From: RGIG6904 sp024680835
GTDB lineage: Bacteria; Bacillota; Clostridia; Lachnospirales; Lachnospiraceae
NCBI GenBank assembly: GCA_024680835.1
Contig: JAILBP010000087.1
Span: 1-21,159, forward strand
Direction of reading: 5' to 3'
DNA: 21,159 nucleotides
The translations under genes were made by a program, and so were the position numbers. How positions within the stretch are numbered: the first letter of the stretch is position 1; each line of letters opens with the position of its first letter. This document shows, piece by piece, positions 15,594 through 21,159 of this stretch. The notes under the pieces are model-generated. The model was given only the letters and a program-made list of their open reading frames with translations. It was not told where the DNA came from and searched no databases.

Positions 15594-17231
15594 TCAATCA
15601 TCATCATCTTTCACTGCAGTGTAAACGGAACGTTTTCTGGCCATTTCGTCACTGTCGAGATACTCGTCATAGGTAGTGATCTTATCTATGATAGTGCCGT
15701 CCGGCATAAACTCTATGATACGATTTGCTGTAGTCTGTACAACCTGATGGTCTCTCGATGCAAACAGAAGGACTCCGGGGAATTTGATCAGTCCGTTATT
15801 CAATGCAGTTATGGATTCCATGTCCAAATGGTCGGTAGGCTCATCCAACAACAGCACGTTTGATCCCTCTATCATCATACGTGAGAGCAAAACCCTGACC
15901 TTCTCACCACCGGATAAGACCTTCATCTTTTTGACACCGTCATCACCGGCAAAGAGCATTCTACCCAAAAATCCACGGACATAAGTAACGTCCTTTATCT
16001 CCGAAAAACCTGTAAGCCATTCTGTGATATTTAGGTCGTTGCCATCAAATATAGCAGTGTTATCCTTCGGAAAATATGACTGTGAAGTCGTGACGCCCCA
16101 TTTGTACTCACCTTCATCCGGCTCCATCTCACCGGTAAGGATCTTAAATAACACAGACTTGGCAAACTCATTACTGCCGACAAATGCCACCTTATCATCC
16201 CTGTTGAGTATAAAAGAAACATTGTCGATAACCTTAACACCATCGATGGTCTTGGAAATATTGTGAACCTCCAGAACCTCATTTCCGATCTCACGGTTGG
16301 GACGAAAATCTATGTAAGGATATTTTCTGGAAGAAGGTTTAATCTCATCAAGCTGAATCTTCTCCAGAGCTTTCTTTCTGGATGTTGCCTGCTTTGACTT
16401 TGAAGCATTTGCAGAGAATCTGGAAATAAATTCCTGTAATTCCTTGATCTTCTCTTCCTTTTTCTTATTGGCTTCTTTCATCTGTTTTATGAGAAGCTGT
16501 GAAGACTCATACCAGAAATCATAATTGCCTGCGTAAAGCTGGATCTTTCCGTAATCGATATCAGCTGTATGTGTGCACACTTTGTTAAGGAAATATCTGT
16601 CATGGCTCACTACTATGACAGTATTGTCAAAGTTTATAAGGAATTCCTCCAGCCATGCGATAGCGTCCAGATCCAGGTGGTTTGTAGGCTCATCCAGCAG
16701 CAATATGTCCGGGTTTCCGAAAAGCGCCTGTGCCAACAATACCTTAACTTTCATGGCTGACGGCATATCTGCCATCTGTGTATAATGATATTCCTCGGAG
16801 ATACCCAGACCATTCAGCAAAGTAGCCGCATCACTCTCAGCATTCCAACCATCCATCTCAGCAAATTCCGCCTCAAGTTCGGAAGCTCTGATACCGTCCT
16901 CGTCGGAGAAATCTTCTTTAAGGTATATGGCATCCTTTTCTTTCATTATCTTGTATAATCGTTCATTTCCCATTATGACCGTATCCAGGACATTGAACTC
17001 ATCATATTTGAAGTGATCCTGCTTCAGGAATGAAAGTCTCTGTCCGGGTGTCACTGTAACATCTCCGCTGGTAGGTTCAAGTTCTCCTGTCAAAACTTTG
17101 AGAAAAGTAGACTTTCCCGCACCGTTGGCACCTATCAGACCGTAGCAGTTTCCTTCTGTAAACTTTACATTAACATCCTCAAAAAGTGCCTTCTTTCCGA
17201 ATCTAATAGAAACATTGTTTGCCGCTATCAT
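15594..17231 (-). CDS. ABC-F family ATPase, YbiT/YkpA type
   Basis: A 545-residue soluble protein with two ABC domains and no membrane segments. ABC-F proteins bind the ribosome and adjust translation; some confer antibiotic resistance, but the YbiT/YkpA group is a general housekeeping type. The first domain has Walker A GANGAGKST (34-42), Walker B LLLDEPTNHLD and SHDRYFL, but a weak signature (PSAMKVKV), as in YbiT. The inter-domain linker follows, with SRFSANASKSKQATSRKKAL. The second domain keeps LSGGEKVRV and LLLDEPTDHLD, but its Walker A is GSNEFAKS (Ala357 where Gly is expected before Lys358) and its switch reads SRDHQ (Arg493 in place of His). The start ATG follows AAAGGATTTTAAC. Flanking terminators make it a single-gene unit. 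Confidence 0.95.
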   Translation of the reverse strand: MIAANNVSIRFGKKALFEDVNVKFTEGNCYGLIGANGAGKSTFLKVLTGELEPTSGDVTVTPGQRLSFLKQDHFKYDEFNVLDTVIMGNERLYKIMKEKDAIYLKEDFSDEDGIRASELEAEFAEMDGWNAESDAATLLNGLGISEEYHYTQMADMPSAMKVKVLLAQALFGNPDILLLDEPTNHLDLDAIAWLEEFLINFDNTVIVVSHDRYFLNKVCTHTADIDYGKIQLYAGNYDFWYESSQLLIKQMKEANKKKEEKIKELQEFISRFSANASKSKQATSRKKALEKIQLDEIKPSSRKYPYIDFRPNREIGNEVLEVHNISKTIDGVKVIDNVSFILNRDDKVAFVGSNEFAKSVLFKILTGEMEPDEGEYKWGVTTSQSYFPKDNTAIFDGNDLNITEWLTGFSEIKDVTYVRGFLGRMLFAGDDGVKKMKVLSGGEKVRVLLSRMMIEGSNVLLLDEPTDHLDMESITALNNGLIKFPGVLLFASRDHQVVQTTANRIIEFMPDGTIIDKITTYDEYLDSDEMARKRSVYTAVKDDDD

Positions 17232-17287
17232 GTTAAAATCCTTTCCATTTCAATAAAACTACCCAAAACAAGGGACATACTAACACA

Positions 17288-17315
17288 AAAGCAGGGCTTT
17301 TTCAAGCCCTGCTTT
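17288..17315 (-). terminator. Terminator after recX
   Basis: A perfect 12-bp stem (17288-17299 with 17304-17315, AAGCAGGGCTT core) with a 4-base loop, 12 bp past the recX stop. The A/T-rich ends of the stem supply the T-tract on the minus strand (GCTTTTGTGTT). Confidence 0.85.
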
Positions 17316-17326
17316 GAACAATGATA

Positions 17327-17941
17327 TCAATGATCAACACAACCGCTAAAGAACGCTCTGATCTCCGAAGATTGAAATCCCCTGCGATAAAGGTAAGCTT
17401 TGAATTTACAGATACTGTCGTAATCAGCTTCCTCCGGATCAAAATGTCTCTTGCGGGCAAGCTGTGATATCAGCTCTGACGGATCTCCCGTATAACACTC
17501 CTCTATGGCATTATCACCGGTCTCACTGTCTATGCCTTTAAGGAACAGCTTCTGTTTGAGACTCTGCCGTGAGATACTGCTGTGTGTCCTGACATAGGAC
17601 CTTGCAAAACGCTCATCATCCAGATAGGAAAGACCTCTCAGATATTCAATAACCTTATCCGTATCTTCCGGTGAGGCACCTTTATCAAGAAGCTTTTCGC
17701 GCATGCATTTTACAGAGTAATCCTGTCTTGAAAGCAGCCATAAAGCCTTTTCTCTGGCTGCACGGATATCTAAGCCGGGTTTGCGACCGGACTCATCTTC
17801 CGATTCTGTATACTCCGATTCATAGTCTTCCGGTCCATAATCATCCGCAGTCTTGATACAAGCCGTATCAGCAGACTTATCTCCGGTATTATCAATTTCC
17901 TCTGCTGTGATAACCCACTCTTTGCCGAAACCAACCGGCAT
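17327..17941 (-). CDS. recX: RecX, regulatory protein of RecA
   Basis: A 204-residue RecX-family protein, which binds RecA filaments and tunes recombination and the SOS response. Residues ~60-204 hold the three-helix RecX repeats: AREKALWLLSRQDYSVKCMREKL, then GASPEDTDKVIEYLRGLSYLDDERFARSYVRT, then RQSLKQKLFLKGID. Residues ~15-58 are an acidic, probably disordered extension (Asp/Glu rich) not needed for the fold. The ATG at 17941 has AAGGTGGTGATATA before it. It lies directly downstream of recA, the usual Firmicute arrangement, but the recA terminator at 17972-18008 stands between them, so recX is probably expressed by partial read-through at a lower level than recA. I saw no separate SOS box for it. 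Confidence 0.95.
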   Translation of the reverse strand: MPVGFGKEWVITAEEIDNTGDKSADTACIKTADDYGPEDYESEYTESEDESGRKPGLDIRAAREKALWLLSRQDYSVKCMREKLLDKGASPEDTDKVIEYLRGLSYLDDERFARSYVRTHSSISRQSLKQKLFLKGIDSETGDNAIEECYTGDPSELISQLARKRHFDPEEADYDSICKFKAYLYRRGFQSSEIRAFFSGCVDH

Positions 17942-17956
17942 TATATCACCACCTTA

Positions 17957-18008
17957 AAAAAAACTAACAAAGGTCAAAAGCCCGGAAAATAGAACTAAGC
18001 TTTTGACC
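17957..18008 (-). terminator. Terminator between recA and recX
   Basis: GGTCAAAAGC (17972-17981) and GCTTTTGACC (17999-18008) form a perfect 10-bp stem with a 17-base loop. On the minus strand it is followed by TTTGTTAGTTTTTTTT, a strong T-tract. Confidence 0.88.
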
Positions 18009-18050
18009 CGGATAAAAACAACCTCTCAACTCATTAGTATGGTAACGATA

Positions 18051-19160
18051 TCAATAATCAGCTATGGAATCAGAACCCTTGTCTGCCTTTGCAGACTTTT
18101 TGGCTTTGGCCGGAGTATCGGATGAAACCTGGGAATCTGACTGCTGTGCGTCGGCCGGATCCGTTTTGCCTATCCCGTGATGAGCCCTCACGAGTGCCTC
18201 GATCTCGGCGCATACATCCGGATGTTCCTCAAGATAAGTCTTTGCATTCTCCCTGCCCTGACCGATCTTCTCTCCCTTATATGCGTACCATGCTCCTGAT
18301 TTATTGACAATGTCGGCCTCTGCCGCAAGATCCAGGATGTCGGAAACTCTGGATATTCCTTTGCCGAACATTATATCAAACTCAGCTTCCTTGAAGGGCG
18401 GAGCTACCTTATTTTTCACTACGCGGACTCTGGTGTGATTGCCCACTACCTCTCCCGACTGCTTAAGCGACTCTACTCTTCTGACATCAAGCCTTACCGA
18501 AGAATAGAACTTAAGAGCGCGGCCGCCGGTGGTGGTCTCCGGATTACCGAACATGACACCCACCTTTTCCCTGAGCTGATTGATAAATATAACAATGCAG
18601 TTGGATCTGGAGATGGCTGCCGTAAGCTTACGCAAAGCCTGTGACATAAGCCTTGCCTGAAGACCCACATGGGAATCACCCATATCTCCCTCGATCTCGG
18701 CCTTTGGCACAAGCGCAGCAACCGAATCCACGATCACTATATCCACAGCGCCGGATCTCACCATGGTCTCGGTGATCTCAAGCGCCTGCTCTCCGTTATC
18801 CGGCTGTGAAATATAAAGATTATCTATGTCAACGCCTATATTCCTAGCATATACCGGATCAAGCGCGTGCTCGGCATCGATAAAGCCTGCGATACCGCCT
18901 CTCTTCTGAACCTCTGCAACACAATGAAGTGCCACCGTCGTCTTACCTGATGACTCAGGTCCGTATATCTCGATAATACGGCCCTTGGGTAAACCACCCA
19001 ATCCCAATGCGATATCAAGGCTTAATGAACCTGTAGGAACTGTCTCAACACTCATGGCTGCAGCAGGATCACCCAGCTTCATGACCGAACCCTTACCGTA
19101 CTGCTTTTCAATCTGTGAGATTGCTACCTCCAACGCTTTGATCTTGTTCTCATCTGCCAT
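18051..19160 (-). CDS. recA: Recombinase RecA
   Basis: A 369-residue RecA: ATP-dependent strand-exchange protein that also triggers LexA self-cleavage in the SOS response. The Walker A is GPESSGKTT (67-75), Walker B sits in VDIVIVDSVAAL, and the L1/L2 DNA-binding loops are around EGDMGDSHVG and FGNPETTTGGRALKFY. Intact length is normal for the family. The C-terminal tail is Ser/Lys/Asp rich and divergent, as usual. The ATG at 19160 follows GGAGG. The promoter and the SOS box are visible upstream, so induction by DNA damage can be read from the sequence. Confidence 0.99.
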   Translation of the reverse strand: MADENKIKALEVAISQIEKQYGKGSVMKLGDPAAAMSVETVPTGSLSLDIALGLGGLPKGRIIEIYGPESSGKTTVALHCVAEVQKRGGIAGFIDAEHALDPVYARNIGVDIDNLYISQPDNGEQALEITETMVRSGAVDIVIVDSVAALVPKAEIEGDMGDSHVGLQARLMSQALRKLTAAISRSNCIVIFINQLREKVGVMFGNPETTTGGRALKFYSSVRLDVRRVESLKQSGEVVGNHTRVRVVKNKVAPPFKEAEFDIMFGKGISRVSDILDLAAEADIVNKSGAWYAYKGEKIGQGRENAKTYLEEHPDVCAEIEALVRAHHGIGKTDPADAQQSDSQVSSDTPAKAKKSAKADKGSDSIADY

Positions 19161-19184
19161 AATAAAAAATCCTCCGTTTTCTCC

Positions 19185-19198
19185 CGAACTTGTGTTCG
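19185..19198. promoter_or_regulatory. LexA (SOS) box of recA
   Basis: CGAAC-TTGT-GTTCG is a perfect 5+5 palindrome matching the Gram-positive LexA site GAAC-N4-GTTC. It lies between the recA -10 and the ribosome site, so LexA binding would block the start of transcription. Confidence 0.92.
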
Positions 19199-19209
19199 TT
19201 TACTCTGAT

Positions 19210-19238
19210 ACAATATTACATTTGATATATTATGTCAA
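19210..19238 (-). promoter_or_regulatory. recA promoter
   Basis: TTGACA (19233-19238), 17 bases, TATTGT (19210-19215) on the minus strand. The -35 is perfect and the -10 has two deviations, which fits an SOS gene. The LexA box starts 12 bases after the -10. Confidence 0.85.
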
Positions 19239-19269
19239 CTGTTTTTTGGAAAAATTCGAAATTTTTTTC

Positions 19270-19312
19270 GATTTTTGAAGAAGCGCGCCAACTTCGCCGT
19301 CTTTCAAAAATC
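19270..19312. repeat. Inverted repeat between trxA and recA
   Basis: GATTTTTGAA (19270-19279) and TTCAAAAATC (19303-19312) form a 10-bp stem with a 23-base loop that itself holds GAAG/CTTC. It is separate from the trxA terminator and the recA promoter. No T-tract follows on the minus strand (GAAAAAAAT instead); its role is unknown. Confidence 0.5.
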
Positions 19313-19334
19313 CAACATTATGCGATTGACCGAA

Positions 19335-19364
19335 AAAGGCGTTCCGATCACACGGAACGCCTTT
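19335..19364 (-). terminator. Terminator after trxA
   Basis: A 12-bp stem, AAAGGCGTTCCG (19335-19346) with CGGAACGCCTTT (19353-19364), and a 6-base loop. The minus strand continues as CCTTTTTCG, a good T-tract. Confidence 0.88.
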
Positions 19365-19404
19365 AATATAGTGTATCTGTATTCAATTGTCAATAGGTTT
19401 TTGA

Positions 19405-19728
19405 TCACTTCTGCTCTGCTGTCTTCAGGAGATCCAGGATCTTTGCCTCGGGTACTGCACCAACGGATTTTTCAACGAACACGCCTTTATTCATGGTGAC
19501 AAGAGTCGGAATGTTCATAACGCCGTATTTAAGCGCAAGATCAGAAGCTTCATCAACATTCACCTTGCAGAATGTATATTCCGGATGCTCCTCGGCCAGC
19601 TTGTCCACCAGGGGACTTACCATCTTGCAGGGGCCGCACCAGTCAGCATAGAAATCGATCAGCACCGGTTTGTCATTTTTCATAACAACATCATCAAAAT
19701 TCTCAGTTGTAAGCATTGTAACACTCAT
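19405..19728 (-). CDS. trxA: Thioredoxin
   Basis: A 107-residue thioredoxin, a cytoplasmic disulfide reductant. The active site is WCGPC with Cys31 and Cys34, preceded by PVLIDFYAD and followed by the cis-proline motif NIPTLVTM, all at standard spacing. The reading frame extends upstream to 19857, but the ATG at 19728 has a full AGGAGGT site at 19734-19740 and gives the exact family length; the extra residues would overlap the prfC stop. Upstream there is a weak promoter candidate overlapping the prfC end (TTGATA 19833-19838, 16 bases, TATATC 19811-19816). A terminator follows, so it is likely a single-gene unit. Confidence 0.97.
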   Translation of the reverse strand: MSVTMLTTENFDDVVMKNDKPVLIDFYADWCGPCKMVSPLVDKLAEEHPEYTFCKVNVDEASDLALKYGVMNIPTLVTMNKGVFVEKSVGAVPEAKILDLLKTAEQK

Positions 19729-19733
19729 AGTAA

Positions 19734-19740
19734 ACCTCCT
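19734..19740 (-). promoter_or_regulatory. Ribosome binding site fixing the trxA start
   Basis: AGGAGGT on the minus strand, 5 nt before the ATG at 19728, rules out the longer 150-residue frame. Confidence 0.85.
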
Positions 19741-19834
19741 TTTGTGAGAACCAAACAGCGAGATAATCTTTGATTTTCGAGCATGGTTCTGAATAGTTAC
19801 CTTTATGTTAGATATATGGACAGAAAACATTGTA

Positions 19835-21159
19835 TCAATTTCTTGAAAATTCCGCAAGTACCAATCCTTTGTTGCGATCCAGCGTCATGCCGACACTCCA
19901 TGCATTGATGAACAGCAGCAGGGGATTTCCTTTCATATCTATGACTTTCTTCATATCCGAGGTGCCGGACAGCCTGTCCATATCTACCTCATCCTTATTC
20001 TCAACCCATCTGATGTGTTCATAAGGCAGGTTTTCAAGCCTTATCTCCACATTGTATTCATTCTCGAGTCTGAACTTCAGAACATCAAACTGCAAAACAC
20101 CCACGACGCCCACTATGATCTCTTCCATTCCGCCCTTGTATTCCTGGAAGATCTGGATGGCACCCTCCTGGGCTATCTGCTCAACTCCTTTTACAAACTG
20201 CTTTCTCTTCATGGAATCCACTAACCTTACCCTGGCGAAATGTTCCGGAGCGAAGGTGGGAATTCCCTCAAAAGCAAACTTTTCTTTTGCGGTAGTAAGG
20301 GTATCTCCTATAGAATAAATACCGGGATCGAAAAGACCTATTATATCTCCGGCATAGGCTTCCTCCACGATCTTTCTCTCATCTGCCATCATGGTCTGGG
20401 GCTGCGAAAGCTTGACGGGACGACCGCCCTGAACATGAAATACCTCCATGCCTGCCTTGAATTTTCCGGATACAATACGCATGAACGCGATCCTGTCCCT
20501 GTGATTTTTGTTCATGTTGGCCTGTATCTTGAATACAAAGCCCGAGAAGTCCTCGCTGAAAGGATCTATCTCTCCCTTGTCGGATGTCCTGGGAAGCGGC
20601 GAATAAGTCATCTTCAGGAAATGCTGTAAGAAAGTCTCAACACCGAAGTTGGTGAGAGCCGAACCGAAAAACACAGGCGACAGCTCACCCGCAGTGACCT
20701 TTTTCTGATCGAATTCGGAACCGGCTCCGTCTAAAAGCTCGATCTCCTCATTGAGCTTGTCAAATGCTTCCTGACCTATAACCTCCAAAAGCTCGGGCGA
20801 CCCCGCATCAAGCTCCACAATACTGCCTTCCGTGGTACCTTTCATGGTATCATAGAACAACATGACCTTTTTGGTGTTGCGATCGTATACTCCCTTGAAC
20901 CCCTTGCCTGAACCTATGGGCCAGTTTATGGGGCAGGTTGCTATTCCGAGCTCAGACTCAATATCATCCAAAAGCTCGAAGGTATCATTGGCATCCCTGT
21001 CCATCTTATTGATAAAGGTAAAAATAGGGATATGTCTCATGACACAGACCTTGAAAAGTTTTCTGGTCTGGTTCTCGACACCCTTTGAAGCATCTATCAC
21101 CATTACTGCCGAGTCCGCTGCCATAAGTGTACGATATGTGTCCTCGGAAAAGTCCTGAT
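19835..21159 (-). CDS. prfC: Peptide chain release factor 3 (partial, 5' end beyond the window)
   Basis: The C-terminal ~440 residues of RF3, the translational GTPase that recycles RF1/RF2 after termination. The visible part begins at QDFSEDTYRTL, just after the G3 motif, so the G1 P-loop lies outside the window. G4 is FINKMDRD; the RF3-type domain continues with INWPIGSG and KGVYDR, then the later domains with FKGVEQIAQEGAIQIFQ-like text and VGVVGVLQFDVLKFRLENEYNV, which is diagnostic for RF3 over EF-G. The stop is at 19835-19837. No fault is seen in the visible part. trxA follows after about 106 bp. Confidence 0.97.
   Translation of the reverse strand, partial: QDFSEDTYRTLMAADSAVMVIDASKGVENQTRKLFKVCVMRHIPIFTFINKMDRDANDTFELLDDIESELGIATCPINWPIGSGKGFKGVYDRNTKKVMLFYDTMKGTTEGSIVELDAGSPELLEVIGQEAFDKLNEEIELLDGAGSEFDQKKVTAGELSPVFFGSALTNFGVETFLQHFLKMTYSPLPRTSDKGEIDPFSEDFSGFVFKIQANMNKNHRDRIAFMRIVSGKFKAGMEVFHVQGGRPVKLSQPQTMMADERKIVEEAYAGDIIGLFDPGIYSIGDTLTTAKEKFAFEGIPTFAPEHFARVRLVDSMKRKQFVKGVEQIAQEGAIQIFQEYKGGMEEIIVGVVGVLQFDVLKFRLENEYNVEIRLENLPYEHIRWVENKDEVDMDRLSGTSDMKKVIDMKGNPLLLFINAWSVGMTLDRNKGLVLAEFSRN

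Noticed and set aside
19746..19791. AGAACCA/TGGTTCT inverted repeat downstream of prfC as a terminator or SOS box
   Set aside because: The loop is over 30 bases and no T-tract follows; the arms do not have the GAAC-N4-GTTC spacing.
19405..19857. Thioredoxin with a 43-residue N-terminal extension
   Set aside because: The internal ATG at 19728 has a strong AGGAGGT site and gives the standard length; the extension resembles no targeting signal and overlaps the prfC stop.

Overview
Every well-supported gene in this window reads on the minus strand, so the biology runs from the right edge to the left. The gene content suggests a Clostridia-type Firmicute, most likely a fibre-degrading gut or rumen Lachnospiraceae (Roseburia/Butyrivibrio-like). 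The signs are a GAAC-N4-GTTC SOS box at recA, strong AGGAGG ribosome sites, TTGACA/TATAAT promoters, and a carbohydrate locus whose enzymes match the beta-mannan locus known from Roseburia. This placement is by recognition, not by a database search.

Right part (about 15.6-21.2 kb) is housekeeping: the 3' portion of prfC (RF3, cut by the window edge), trxA, recA with an SOS box, recX, and an ABC-F ATPase of the YbiT/YkpA type. Rho-independent terminators follow trxA, recA, recX and the ABC-F gene, so these are mostly short, separate transcripts.

Left part (about 0.2-15.4 kb) is a glycan-use locus. In transcription order it holds a GH2 beta-glycosidase, a GH36 alpha-galactosidase, a LacI-family repressor, an unrecognised coiled-coil protein, a GH130_2 mannooligosaccharide phosphorylase, a 1022-residue epimerase/phosphorylase fusion, and two SGNH acetyl-esterases (CE2-like and CE17-like). 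Together these suit intracellular breakdown of acetylated galacto(gluco)mannan oligosaccharides. The esterases remove acetyl groups, GH36 removes galactose side groups, GH130_2 phosphorolyses mannooligosaccharides, and the fusion would epimerise mannobiose to mannosylglucose and cleave it to mannose-1-phosphate and glucose. No transporter, endo-mannanase or phosphomannomutase is present; they may lie beyond the left edge or elsewhere.

The most unusual object is the fusion. A cellobiose/mannobiose 2-epimerase and a GH130_1 mannosylglucose phosphorylase, normally separate enzymes of consecutive steps, are joined by a roughly 190-residue acidic linker with no basic or aromatic residues, part of it encoded by a 30-bp tandem repeat. 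Other notable items are two intricately folded palindromic intergenic elements (3-124 and 9937-10115), the orphan coiled-coil gene inside the mannan locus, and a perfect-consensus promoter with an inverted repeat at its expected start in front of GH130_2. No intergenic stretch exceeds 300 bases, and I see no tRNA, rRNA, CRISPR array, transposase or prophage gene.
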